Part shown: piece by piece, positions 8,257 to 20,508 of the stretch
Numbering within the stretch: position 1 is the stretch's first letter
How the letters are laid out: every line of letters begins with the position of its first letter
Assembly (NCBI GenBank): GCA_005281725.1
Contig: SSBO01000012.1
Coordinates: forward strand, 23,701,126 to 23,739,773
Direction of reading: 5' to 3'
DNA length: 38,648 nucleotides
Source of the DNA: Wuchereria bancrofti
Lineage: Eukaryota > Nematoda > Chromadorea > Rhabditida > Onchocercidae
Program-made: the position numbers and the translations under genes
The notes under the pieces: generated by a model
Databases searched by the model: none
What the model was told of the DNA's origin: nothing
The model's input: the letters and a program-made list of their open reading frames with translations, nothing else

Positions 8257-10206
8257 CTACTTGACAAATTGTCCTATGAACAAAACGGTCTTTAAGTCCT
8301 TAACGATTGCAAAGAGGAATGGCTGATCAGCGTTAAAATTTTTCAATGGGGCCATGCGATCCTCTAATTCAATTACTGTGGCAGCAGCTGATTCTGTCCC
8401 TTTCTCATTTACCTGCAAGTAATTAATAAATTTTTTAAAAATTTTCCAATTATGAATCAAAGAAGTTTTCATTAAAGAAAGTTCACACAAACCTCAATGA
8501 AGCCTGCGTGAATAATTTTGCCAATAGAAATTGAAACTGAATTATTTAAAAGTTCTCCGAAATCAGCTTTTGCGCTGAAAGCATCTGTGATGCCAATTGC
8601 CCGCAGAGCATTGTTCAGATTTCGTTTTTCTTCCACTTGGAATCTTGGCATTCTGATCTAGAATTAAAAATAACTTTGAAGTGATATCACTAAAATCTCT
8701 CTTCCATACTTATTTAGAAAGAATTCGGTACGAAAAAAACAGAAATAGCAGCAGAATCGTCCACTCAAACTTCTCTTTTCATCTTTTCCAATTTTGTGCA
8801 TCCCTACTTCATCACCATTAATTAGAAATGGACAGGTAACTTACGGAAACAGTTCGGTTCTTTGCCTCATTGACATATTTAAGTAGCTTTTCGCCTGACA
8901 AATTTTTCAGTACATCGGATAAGCCGAAACGTCTTTTTGGCAATATGACAACCATTTCTACTTCATCACCAGTGTAAGGCAGTTTGATAACTTTCACAAC
9001 ATCGTCTTCGTAATACGGAACTGTGTCCGATTTCGCCATCATTGGCACCTGAACGACGAGAAATTTTAAGGCAAATAATCATTTTAAGACAAATAATCTA
9101 ATTATTGCATGCGTAATTACCAGTTTCACTTCATTTTCAGAAATGTGAAATTGCTTTTGTTTAGTAACAAAATCAATGAATTGCGTTGTCCAAGTGCCTT
9201 TGAAGTGAATCGCATTCATAAGTAACATTCTGGTATCTTCGGTGATACTATTCTCTGTTATCATTTTTCTGACTTTATTGTTAGTCTCATTCGAAACCCA
9301 ATCATTGATTTCCTGAAAAGAAATTTTACTAATTGCGATGATAGATTTAATGAAAGAAAGTCGCAATTGAACAATAACGATTTGATCCCTTCCTCTCTTC
9401 ATTTTACCTTTGCTTTTTATCATAGATCATACCTGGACAAGTTCATTTCTTTGCTCGAAATTGAATTTGTGCAATATCTCGTTGTAATAGAAACTGAGCA
9501 CTCTTCGGAAACTCTCTTTTGTACTGAATCCCTCTCGTACGTAAAAACGATTTGCTACATTTAACGTGTAATTTCTGCTTTCTGCCCTTGCGAGATAAGC
9601 CAATTGTTTGGCAAAATGAATTCGGAATTGTGATGTGCTAGCAGCTGAAATTATTTTATCATTTTTGGAATATATCATCTAATGATAACATTCTTAGCTT
9701 TGACGACAGGTAAAATGTGAAACGCAATAGAATAATATTCTCAGTGGTTGATGGACAAGAAAGCAAAGTTTTTGGATTTAAACATTTAAACAAGCTATAA
9801 TTACTTTTTCCAAGAGCACTCTGCAGTTGTCGCTTCGTTTCGCCGTCCGCTGCAAGGTAAGCAACAAAAAGTGAAATTGAAACCGAAAAAGGCGACAGAA
9901 CGGTTGATTTGTCGCTTTCCGCAACGTTTTGCAGTAAATTCACCGCAAAGTTTAACTGCGCACGATCCGTTAAGGAGCTAAAAAGTCCGTCAATGAAGAA
10001 AGGTAAAAAAGCTAAGTTTGGCGGCGATCTACCAAAGAAAATTATCACTATGATGGTCAAACACTGATAATAGTGTGTTATCTAAAGCTATTTGATTAAA
10101 TCTAAAATATTAGTTCCTTTCTTTTTGCATACATTTGTCCAAGTATAAAGACGAATTGAGCGCTCGCAAGTAGAACAAATATGGCGCTGATTGTTTGATT
10201 TTTCAT
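8257..10206 (-). CDS. secreted inhibitory-type serpin, seven exons, about 408 residues
   Basis: Exons on the minus strand: 10206-10133, 10028-9805, 9644-9433, 9312-9121, 9048-8845, 8657-8493, 8412-8257. Phases match at every junction and the sum is 1,227 nt with stop. Exon 1 encodes a signal peptide (MKNQTISAIFVLLASAQFVF). The body shows serpin landmarks: STVLSPFSVSISLFVAYLAA, NAIHFKGTW, LPYTGDEVEMVVILP, and near the end ADQPFLFAI and FIGQF. Serpins trap serine proteases by cleavage of the reactive-centre loop. The hinge VNEKGTESAAAT fits the inhibitory consensus; counting from P17 Glu puts P1 at Arg and P1' at Met (DRM), predicting trypsin-like targets. Several N-glycosylation sequons (NYT, NET, NLS, NRT) fit secretion. 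Length is normal for the family. Introns are 72-187 bp. Trans-splicing of the mRNA is likely (acceptor just before the ATG). Confidence 0.92.
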
Positions 10207-10216
10207 CCTGAAATAT
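10207..10216 (-). promoter_or_regulatory. probable spliced-leader acceptor before the serpin ATG
   Basis: On the minus strand ATATTTCAG ends one base before the serpin start (TTTCAG|G ATG). This is the nematode 3' splice consensus with no upstream coding exon, which suggests SL trans-splicing of the message. It also supports the choice of start at 10206. An upstream untranslated cis exon would be the alternative. Confidence 0.6.
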
Positions 10217-12027
10217 CAATGAGCGCTTTCAAAGGTACTGAAATTATTATCTGAACACCAATGCATCCCCAATATTCGCGGATATCATTGTGACGAATCA
10301 CTTAGAACTAGATTTTTTAGTCAAAGTCTACTTGTGAATAGACTATTCTCGGGATGATAAGGGCTAATTCAGGTGGGTTTCTATTTAATTTGGATCTTAA
10401 CGTACGAGCAAACGTGATCGATGTCGGTATCAATAGAATGCCACTATTGCTGAAGGATATTTATATCGTTGATCTTTGGCTGATCTTTTGCTTTCAAATA
10501 CAATAAAATTTTTTTAACAAAAACATTTTCATATGTTTTTATCATATCATTCAACCTGCGTAAACAATAAAAACGCTTTTCCACGTTCTGATACGGTAAA
10601 TGGATGGGCATTTCTGATCCATAATTCTTCTTAAAGTTAATTCCTAACAAAACAAACATTCTTAATCGTTAGCCTTCAATGGCTTATTATTCTTATCAAA
10701 ACAATCGCATTTTCCAAAATGTCAACAGAAGAACATTGCTTCATCATTTTTTATTACAGTCATTCCTGCTTGGCTTCAAAAGTGCTCGTTGGCAGTAATC
10801 AAAGCCGATCTCTACATATGTCTAAAATTAATGAATGTGATAAAAAAAGCTGAATTTAATGAACTAAAAGCTGATTTTAATGAATTTAATAATTGAATTT
10901 AATGAAAATTAATGAATGTAACAAAAAAGCTGAAAAAAAAGTGATAAAAACTGAATGTATTGGTTGAAATGTTTAACTGATATGAGTCAGAATAAATTAA
11001 TTATATTTGATTATATTTGACAAATAATTATATTTGATCTAAATTTTGAATTCCGTATTCTGCTGTGCAGAGCATTGCAATTATTGTTAGACTTGTTATC
11101 CAAATTTATAAGTAACTGTTGGCTTAATTTACCGGACTCAGTCATCTAAGAATATTAGAACAAATTAAGCATTTGTTTAAAGAATTTATCACTATTTTTA
11201 AATGTTATTGAAATCTGACAGAGATGACTGATAACTTCAACACAAAATTGTTTTTCCAACAAAATCCATTTACAATCGGACCTTTCGGATTTAATTTTAT
11301 TGATGGTGGGAAAAACATTAATTTGAAAGTGGGTAGTTGAATTTCTAAGTAGCACTTAAGCTGTTTTTCACAACTTTACTTGTCTCTATGATGTAATAAT
11401 GATTACATTGTAATAAGTTGAAAAAGATTTTTGAATTCTTGTTTTTATATTTTTTTTTATCAATTTTATCAACTTTGCACTTTCTTTTTTTGATTAAAAA
11501 AGAACCTAAACAATCTGATTTTCCAGAAGAGAAACGAGTTCATAGGATTTTTAACTCTTTGCCAACTTTGCATATTAACAAAGTGAAAACAGCTCTTACA
11601 ATGAGTTAGGATTTTTCCCAGCGCTTTGTAAATCGATTTGAAGGGTTAAACTACTTTACTTAATTAAAAAAATTTTAATTGACAAATTTAAAGCTGTTTC
11701 AAATTTAAAACCGTATTGCAAATTTAAAACCCTATACTTATTATTGCATTTCAGTGGCACTTTTCAATTCATCTTATTTTTTCATAGTGATTACATTAAA
11801 GATGAATATGGACTATTGCGCTTGGTTATCAATCAGGCTGCATTGTTTAGCTTATCATTTTAATAAATTTATTTTCACAAATATCTTAAATATAATTAAC
11901 ATATGGTAGTTTGAGTTTGTGAATTTTTCTCAACATTTTGTGTCAATTAAATTTTAAAATGAGCGCATTTGTCGTTTGCATTTTGCATAACATTATTGAA
12001 CTTAAGTTTAAAAAATAATTATAACAG
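10217..12027. other. intergenic region with weak ORFs and a repeat copy
   Basis: Two minus-strand frames (10444-10659 and 11155-11355) are open and of fairly coding-like composition, but I see no family motif and no good splice frame for them. 10830-10960 carries degenerate AT-rich repeats built on AATTTAATGAA and AAAAGCTGA. 11480-11610 resembles the inverse of 6010-6140. Upstream of the serpin start no distinct promoter is visible. Confidence 0.4.
11480..11610 (+). repeat. dispersed repeat, inverted relative to 6010-6140
   Basis: The plus strand here and the minus strand of about 6010-6140 share a series of similar blocks in the same order (AAACAATCTGATTTTCC, then GATTTTTAACTCTTTGCC, then AAAGTGAAAACA). 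By eye, similarity is roughly two-thirds to three-quarters. Chance translation of both gives similar peptides, but stops and composition argue against a gene. It is probably an old non-autonomous transposon fragment. Confidence 0.5.
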
Positions 12028-12223
12028 TACGAATGGAACCATTTGCTATTTCGCATTTTCGCTTTACCTTACGAATACGTCTAGAAAAGTTTACGTCAAT
12101 CCGTTGGAAACGTCAAATAGCATGACAGGTGGTGGAAAAAGTCCTCGTAATAAAATAAATCATTCATCAGTTATTCCTAGGCATGACACGCAGAAATGTA
12201 TTATTAATTTGAATCGGATTTGA
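12028..12223 (+). CDS. possible terminal exon of an unrecognised gene
   Basis: An acceptor-like TTATAACAG ends at about 12027. From there the frame continues to a TGA at 12221-12223, and AATAAA follows about 20 bases later (near 12245). An acceptor, then an open frame, a stop and a close polyadenylation signal is the layout of a nematode last exon. Its composition is less AT-rich than its surroundings. The predicted end is polar (KVYVNPLETSNSMTGGGKS, then a His/Arg-containing tail ending LNRI). I recognise no family, and no upstream exons were found with confidence. Confidence 0.3.
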
Positions 12224-13850
12224 ACAAAGTCTATTTAACAACACAATAAAATCATTTTTTAATGCCAGGAAATATTTTAATTTTCAGTTCATTTAAAGCA
12301 AATGTTTTTTGATTTATTATATTATGAATTCTGCGAAAGCAAAAATTAGTTGATAAAATAAATTTATGACAGAATGAATAATTGCCATATTTATTCATTC
12401 ATATTTATTAGTCTGAAATTTTCAATTCCTTTGAGTGTTACACTATTTATTTTTCAAATAAATTTAAATAGCAATAAAATTAGTTTTTTTCAACTATTCT
12501 AATTTCAAAAGAAATTTTCAGCAAAAAAGAAAGAAACTAATCTACCGCAACAGATTTCTGAATACATTTCAACACCAAACGGTGCAAAAAGACAATAAAA
12601 TAATAAAATACACATTTAGTACAATTTTTTTTTTGGACCTTAATATACTAAAATATTATTTGTTAAAATTTGTAGTAAATTTTTGCTGTGAATATATATT
12701 TAATATATATTTCAATTTTTATTTTCAATCAATCAATGTTGTCATTTTATAAAATATTACTTTATCACTTAGAAGAAATCTAAGCAAAGGTTATGATTTT
12801 TTTTTAATAATTTTTTTAATAATAAGTAATAATTTTTTTTAAACAAACTATAGTAAATCGAATAATTTTTGATTATCTAACTTTTAATTATATTTTATTA
12901 ACTTTCATAATTAATCAAATGACTTAAGCCATTACTTATCATACATAGTTATTTTATACATGAATAGTCTTTGAAATAATCAAAATTTATTGATTTATTA
13001 TAGCAGATGACGAATTAATCATATCATATCACATTTTACTACACATTTAAAAATGTACAAATTATGTTCTAAGAGCTATCGGGCACTTCTTCATGACTGA
13101 ACATCGGTCATTTCAAGGGTTACAATAAAGTCATTTGTTCATTTCGTAAGAAATTATCAGTAATTTGATAAGGTACATTCTATTAATCAATAAGCATTTC
13201 TTCATATTTAATTATTCGAAAACTATAATAAACGTACTTTATGCGACATATTTCATGTGCTTAGATAGATTATCTACCAAATGTCCTTGGAATACAAGCT
13301 AATGTCACCCATTTTTTTTTTCTTTTTTTTGTGTGTAACCTTGGAATAACCACAATGACAATTTGGTTGTCTTTGCTTGACAGATATCAGTGTTCATTTC
13401 AAGTATTGAAAAAAAAAAAAAAGAAAAGAAAAAGTACAATATACTATCGCATATTAATTACAAATGAATTATTTTTAAAAAATTTTTCCGCATAATAATT
13501 TCGTTCATTATATTTTCAAATTTTTGTAATAAATTCTAAAATTCAAGGAAACACATTGTCATTTTATGTTTTATAAAAAATTGTTGATAATTTATCAAAA
13601 TATAACAAAATTACCAGGCACATTCTTCTCATCCGATTGATAATTAGTAATTTAGTTGATAATATTTTCAAATCATTCACTACTATAATTAGGCATTATA
13701 AATGGTGTAATTTGGTTCAATATGAAGTAAATCACATAATTATCATACATTTACGTAAATGATTGGTAGTATTCTTTTTCCAAATGCATTTTAGAACGTT
13801 GTTAAAGTCGAACGGTTGAATTCACCAAAAAAATTTTTATAAACAATTAA
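12224..13850. other. AT-rich non-coding DNA, left part of the desert
   Basis: No gene seen. It is dominated by A and T runs. A short less AT-rich patch at 13070-13125 (around GAGCTATCGGGCACTTCTTC) contains a small inverted repeat, ATGAC/GTCAT, but I cannot assign it to any RNA class. Confidence 0.6.
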
Positions 13851-14014
13851 CTATGGATGGAAAACTTTTAAACTAATCTATGGATGAAAAATTTTTAGAC
13901 TGATCGATGGAATGATAAACTTTTAGACTGATCTATGGCTGAAAAAACTTTTGGACTGATCTATGGATGATAAACTTTTAGACTGATCTATGGATGATAA
14001 ACTTTTAGACTGAT
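13851..14014. repeat. 27-28 bp minisatellite, six copies
   Basis: Six head-to-tail copies of a unit close to CTATGGATGATAAACTTTTAGACTGAT; unit lengths are 27, 27, 28, 28, 27 and 27. The last two copies are identical and the first ones diverge, so expansion seems to have been most recent at the right end. Confidence 0.92.
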
Positions 14015-15113
14015 CTTTTTTCACTTTTATCATATCACTAAACTGATTTAATCTTAATAATATTTGTTTTCCATTAACAATGCATAATTGTTTACATATT
14101 AATGTAAAATAAGTGAAAGTAAGTAAATTTTAAGAAATAATTCATTGCTATATTCAATACTATGTTTTTTAATTTTTTTTTAATTCTTGTTCAATAATAT
14201 GTTTTTTTTTTTTAATTATCTGATATGAACGGATTGAAAAAAATATTTTTTTAGTTGCTAAAATTATATGCATTTTTTCAGATGATATTTTCATAGTGCA
14301 ATATTATTTGTATGCTTTGTTGTTAATATCATATTTAAATGTATAATATATTATAGCCAGAGATAGTATCAGTTAATTACTTTACAAAAAGTAACTTTAT
14401 AAAAAAGTAACTAATGATGTCAATCAATTATTATAATATATTATAGCAACAGAATATTATAGTTAATTGAAAGGACAAAATTTTACTCTAAAATTAAATT
14501 CGAAAATTTCTAAAATTAAAAAGAAAATTTCTAAAGAAAATTTTAGAAAAATTCTGAAATTAAAGATTTTTTTTCTGCTTACCAGTTTTAGAGGAAGAAA
14601 TGATTAAAATATTGATAATAAACTTAATAAGGCATAATTGAATTTGATAAAAATCCGAGTAATTTTTGGCAATCTTGAAAAACAGGTGTAAAATAATAAT
14701 TGATAATTAATGGAATAATTTGTTGATAATTAATGAAACATTTTTTTTTGTATTTTGTTAAAATTAGTTGCAATAATTTTGTATTCAATCAAAATTAATC
14801 GCAATATAAGTATTTCTGATTTTTTTCCTTTTTTTTGTACAATTAACCAAATTAAGCAAATATTGCAAAAAAAAATTTTTCATTGAAATTAATTTGATTG
14901 ATAAGCATCCATAAATATTAATAGAATTCCATTTCATTCATTTTTATTTTTCACAATAATAAAATCATTCATTTTATATATTTATCATTTTTTTAATAAC
15001 CAATAAAATAACCAATAAAATGATATATATTTCCTGAGAAAGAAATGAAAATGATGTGATAACTACTTTTTTTCTAGTATAATTAAGAAAATGACTGAAT
15101 TTTAAGACTATAT

Positions 15114-15148
15114 TAATTTGGCCTATGTGCCAATACTTGGCCAAATTA
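15114..15148. repeat. perfect 10-bp inverted repeat (hairpin)
   Basis: TAATTTGGCC and its reverse complement GGCCAAATTA flank a 15-base loop. It is unusually GC-rich for this area. Confidence 0.7.
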
Positions 15149-15898
15149 CATCGTAGGCTTTTCTATACAACTAAGAATTATTGTTCATTATTTAACACTT
15201 TGGCATCTTTTTCATTTTTTCTCTTCTTTTTCTTTTATTCCTCTTTTTTTTCGTTTATTTAAGTTTGCTTCAATAGGAACTTAAAGAATGATAATGCATT
15301 ATTTGAGTTCAATTTAAAATCTTATTTCAAACTTAAGAATAAAATGAAATTGTGACAATCAAATAAATCCATTATTGATTATTTTGGTTATTACTGATTC
15401 GCTCTTTCGTTATCTTTTCCTGTCAACTGTCATCTTTTAATTTCATCAGCTGTGACAAAGAATTGAAAAGTGATAATGACGATTATCAATTTGTATGGGT
15501 GCAAATATTTTGGTAAAAATTGAAATTTAGAAAAATAAAATTTGAAAAGTCTTCGAATTCATCATTCATTCAATCTTTAATCATTTTTTATTACTACATA
15601 AGAAATAGCAAATTTTTTAATCAATTTATCATTTATAATTATGCGCAAGTTATTTCTCTTTTTCTTGCAATAATTATTATCACAACATTTTGATCTTCTG
15701 CTAAATTAATTTTTTTGCTAAAATAAATTGTATCATCTTTAAACTTATATAAATTGAAATTGTAATATTTTTTCTTTTTTCTATTTTTGAATTTTGGCAA
15801 ATAAAATCCAAAACCTCTGAAAAACTATTAAAGAAATGATAATTTGACCAAGAATTGCACTTTTTTAAAAGCAAATAGATTTCCACTAATATTAATTA

Positions 15899-15920
15899 GT
15901 AGCCTAGAAAGTTAGGCTAC
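15899..15920. repeat. 8-bp inverted repeat with six-base loop
   Basis: GTAGCCTA, loop GAAAGT, TAGGCTAC. The arms match perfectly. Confidence 0.7.
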
Positions 15921-17391
15921 AACTATTCTCGATCTTATAAAATGATCAGAATTCCTGAATAGCTGTATGCCTGATGGAAAAAACGGATCCGTTTGATTAT
16001 CATTCCATTCAAGAGTTGACAAATTTTTTTCCAAATTATTTAAATTGCCATTTAGTTTGTTCATCATTCATTAGTAAGAATTAATATAATTTGCTGAAGT
16101 TTAAGGAAAATTAATTATGAAATTATATTTTATCACTTAGCATAAGCATTATCATTTTCATAAAATGATAAGAAAACACACCGATATGTTATCAAATTTT
16201 TTTAAAAATTAAATAACTCAATTTCAATCTTATATTTATACTTTCTTTTTGACTATTTGCTTTTCCTCGTTTATTTATTTATTTATTTCTAAAAAAAAAA
16301 AGAACTAGATTTATCCAAAAAAAATTTTCGGCAATCGTCTTGTTTACCTAATATTTATTTCCTTTTCTAATTTTTGTCTTTTTTGGAAAGTAAGTATCGT
16401 ATGGCTTTCTGCTCTAATTGTTACACTTTTATTATCATACTATCAAATTATCGATTACTTTTTGTATGACAAAATTTTTATGACAAATCGTTTTTTGTTT
16501 TCCTTTTTTTTCTTCTTGTTGTTGACAAATTTTCCTGTATTCATTTAATTTTCAATTCAAACTTTTGAGTGCATTTAGCAACAACAATTTTCTTTTTTTC
16601 ATTTGTAATAATACGTTGAAATTTTAATTTCCATAATGCATTTTTGATTTTATCAAATGATTGATTCTTAACTAATTGATTGATTAAACTGATCCAATGC
16701 CAATTAAATGACTAAAAGCTATGTGAATTTAAAATTGAACTTGTTTTTTTTTTTTTTTTTGATGAATTGCAGATGAATTGTGGATAGTAACAGAAGATAT
16801 GATCTTCAAATTTACTGATATGATTTCTACTGCTCGCTAATCAATCATTTGAACAAATTCTGCGAAATTTATTTAAATTAGGATTAAATTAAATCAAATT
16901 CATACTTCGATTTTTTTCTGTTAGAAAAAAAAGAGAAAAAATAGAAGTGGAATTTTTTTTTTGCCTTAAATATTAAGCAAAAACAAGGAAATCATAAAAT
17001 TAGGATGGTTTTTTTTCATCTCATAAATAAAATTCAAATTAATTTCACGTGAATAAGTATCATACTTTAAATGAGTAATTTTCAAATGTACTTTTCATGA
17101 ATACAATTCAAATAAAACAAAAAAAATAATAATAATAAAAATTTGTAGTAATGAAAAAAGAATTCTGCAATAAAATTAGGCTATAAAAAATGTTTATTTC
17201 TTCCATTTCTTGCGGAAATTTTTCATTTGTACATAACTATTACCTTAATACACTTTTTTGTTTTTTTTTTCCTTCTTTTCCTTATTTTTTTTTGCCTTTT
17301 GACCTCTTTTAATACCTTTGACATCCTTTGACATCTTCACTGTCATCTTTAATTAATTCTACTGTCACATATCTCAATTATCGACAATTTC

Positions 17392-17442
17392 TATTTATTT
17401 ATTTATTTATTTATTTATCTTTATTTATTTATCTATTTATTT
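17392..17442. repeat. (TTTA)n microsatellite
   Basis: About 12 tetranucleotide units of TTTA with two C interruptions (ATCT). A shorter run of the same type lies near 16268-16288. Confidence 0.9.
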
Positions 17443-19726
17443 AATCTAATTTAATCTATCCGTTCACCTAATCCATTTATTTACCTAAATCACATAAGTT
17501 CCAATACTATCTTATTTCATTTTAAGCAATATAAGCATTTAAAAAAAAAAAGGTTGAAAGAAATTTGCTTTTGCCTTCCTTTTTGATTAGTTTATAAGAA
17601 ATCTTTGAAAAGTGAAATGAGAGAGGAATTTAGTTTACAAAGTAAACATATCTTGTACTATTCATTCTTGTCCTTAGCCATCAAATTTCTTTCAACCAGT
17701 AAATAAAATGCAATCTTTTTCTTACTTTTTTTTTTAACGAAATTTCGTTATGACAATTTATCTTATTCATTTTCAAATATTTTCATTGATAATTGTTGAA
17801 TTAAATTTACATAAACAAATTTTTGAATGTTTTGTTGTAATTCAGTCTAATTAATCAAAGTTGTTTTAATTTTTTATGCCTTTCATTATTTCAGTAGTAC
17901 ATTTTAAAATTTATAAACTTCATTACTGTTATTATCTTATATTATAAATGTTTGAGCAAAATGATATTACAGCATTTGTTATTAATTGATCATTTTTAAT
18001 TTTTTTTTTTTAATTTTCGAGATTCTTAAATTTCATGAATACTAATACTTTCCAGAATTATTTTGGTTGCTTAAAATATTAGCAATTCTTTTTAATGAAT
18101 GAAATTTACATCATAAATTTGCAACTCAAAAGCTAATTTTTTAGGAATTTGATGAACAATATTATGATTCATTGATATTTATCTGACAATTTTTTTCAAT
18201 AAATTTGTTTTTTTTTTTAATTTTACAAATCCATTTGTAAAGAAATACTGAATAATGAATAGATTTAAAATTTGTTTCCAAATAGTAACATGACAAGCTA
18301 ATGATGGTGAATATTTTTCCGGATCCGGATTAAACTATCCGTAAGCCCTTTTTTTTGCTTAGTTCAATATTCGACTCATTATTTGTTTTGATTTAAATAT
18401 TATTGATTCATGAATAGTATCTATTTTTGACGTTCACAAATATTATTGATTTATGTTTACATTCTGTTTTGTTGCCTTCCATTATTTGATAAATAAAAAA
18501 AACTTTTTCATTTATATCATTATTTATTCAATGGAATTTAAATATTCTTACGTAAAGTATAAAGTAAGTATAAACGTAATATAAACGTTTATGGTACGTA
18601 AAAAAAAAAACATAAATATAAGGAAAGTAACCATACTGAATTAATGAATAATTGTGATCTGATTAATATAAGTTTTTCTTTTCAATTCTGTGAAATTCCT
18701 TTGATTATTTTCTTTTTTTTTTTTTCATCGTACAAAATCTTTTGTTAGATTCAGAATTCAATGATTAAATACGAAAAATTTCTTTGATCTTTTTGCTCTT
18801 TAAGTATAATTCTTTTTTTTTTCCTTGTTTCAAATTTCTATCATCAAATAAGCAATAATTTATTATAAGCGTTAATGAAAGTGAAAAAAATAAATAGCAA
18901 AATATATCGGAGTTAATTAATTAAAATATATTGTAGTTAATTAATTTTGTTAATTAGAAAATTAGTTTAATAAAAATATAACCAACTTATATCATTTATT
19001 GTAATTTTGAACATTATCGTTCATGGCCATTTCAATATTTAATTGACAAGTTCATTTGGTTAACCTAAATTTTTCCCATTTTTTTTCCTGTCATAAAATT
19101 TTATGGGTACATACACAGAAGCAAATATAATTATAATAATTAGTGTAATAAATCCAAAAGACTTCCCATTATTTCACATGAAATTTTTAAAGCTTAAAAA
19201 AAAATGATTTTTAAAAGTTTGTTTCAAAAGTTTTTTTTTAAGTTTTTATATTTTATAATTTTCCTTCGTTTTTTTAATGAAATTTCTCTATAATTTAATG
19301 ACAACAATTTATCAAATTGATAACCCTTTTAAGTAATAAATATTTTCAAGATTTAAATTAAATTCTAGAAAATTAGATTAATGCTGAATAAGTTCTAAAA
19401 TGATAGGTAACAATTAGTAAACAGACATTTTGATCAAAATGGAAACAATTTATAAACGATTGATCATTTCAGATTGTATATGAAATAGATAAATCAAATT
19501 ATTGACAAGGAAGTAAATAAGTGATAAAGTAATGATCATTTCAGAAAGATGAATAGAATCAAAAATTTATTTTACATGAAAATAGTAATACTTTAATATT
19601 ATCACTATTATCACTCGCTGTTATCATTAATATCATCGTAAATTTTACCATAATTTTTATCAGTAATCCTCGCTTTAGCCTGTTAAGATTATAACCAAAA
19701 TAGGCATAAATAAATTTCCTTTCTCC

Positions 19727-19905
19727 TTGAAAGTGAACAAAGAGAAAATATTATTGTGTAGCCATCAAAGAGAGTGGAAAAAAAAACTGTCTCACAGACA
19801 ATTTATACATTGGCGCAAATTTCCTGTGATGGGAACGTCCTTCAGTGGAATTGAAATGGTGATTATTTCCGCCCCATCTGTCCCATTTATAAAATATATT
19901 CAGTA
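19727..19905. other. GC-richer island inside the AT-rich desert
   Basis: Composition changes sharply here. It includes ATTGGCGCAAATTTCCTG, GATGGGAACGTCCTTCAGTG and CCGCCCCATCTGTCCC, next to a TATAAA (plus strand, about 19888) whose complement can also be read as TATAAAT. An open frame crosses it, but I see no family motif in its translation. It may be a regulatory element, a non-coding RNA or an exon. Confidence 0.35.
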
Positions 19906-20484
19906 TAAATTTCGAATTATTACACTTATTTCATTTTTTTCTAAAACGAATGGAGCGGAAAAAATATTTTAAATTTATTTTCAATTTTTATACAGTTGTT
20001 TTTTTTTTTTTTAATCCATAAAATTGCGCTTTTCCTTTAATTCAGTGCAATATTTGATAGGCAATTGTTCAATTTATTAATTATTGTTGAATTTTAGAGT
20101 TACAAATAACAGATAATTTATGACCTTTTTTTTCGGTTTTCTTTAAATTTGGTAAAAAATTATTTGGGAATTTAGTTTATTTCGAAATTATATGGACTAA
20201 AAATGAAGGTAATGCGATGAACTGAACGAAATTAAATTAAACGTAATTGACCTAATTTCATTTGAATCAAAGTAAAATTTTAAACATTTAAATTGTAGGA
20301 TTTGATTGGGATGAACCAAATTAAATTCAGCTAATAGTATTTTCATGTTTGTACCGCAGCTTTCCTTTTTAATTTTAATTAATTAAAATTACACTAACAT
20401 CAATGAACGATCTTTTTGGGAAAAATTGTTTGACTCATATTTTTTTTGTCCCTTCTTTGTCCCCGTTCATTAATTTTATAACAT

Positions 20485-20508
20485 AAAAAGACAGTCAACT
20501 GTCTTTTT
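20485..20508. repeat. 11-bp perfect inverted repeat
   Basis: AAAAAGACAGT, loop CA, ACTGTCTTTTT. The right arm ends in five T, so the structure resembles a Pol III stop preceded by a stem, but no RNA gene is recognisable. Confidence 0.7.

Larger units (their letters stand above)
14015..17391. other. AT-rich non-coding DNA with hairpins
   Basis: No supported gene. Two GC-containing hairpins stand out: 15114-15148 (10-bp arms TAATTTGGCC/GGCCAAATTA) and 15899-15920 (8-bp arms GTAGCCTA/TAGGCTAC around GAAAGT). A direct repeat of TATAATATATTATAGC occurs near 14342 and 14433. The rest is homopolymer-rich sequence. Confidence 0.6.

Noticed and set aside
10444..10659. Minus-strand 71-codon frame upstream of the serpin
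   Set aside because: Composition is somewhat protein-like, but there is no recognised motif, no good donor or acceptor pair, and no partner exon in phase.
11155..11355. Minus-strand 66-codon frame
   Set aside because: Open frame only; no splice context or family similarity.
11418..11609. Plus-strand frame similar to part of the 5983-6495 translation
   Set aside because: The similarity is explained by a dispersed repeat that lies after the splice donor at 6200, so it is not coding.
13851..14014. Possible CRISPR array with 27-bp repeats
   Set aside because: Units are directly adjacent without spacers, in nematode DNA.
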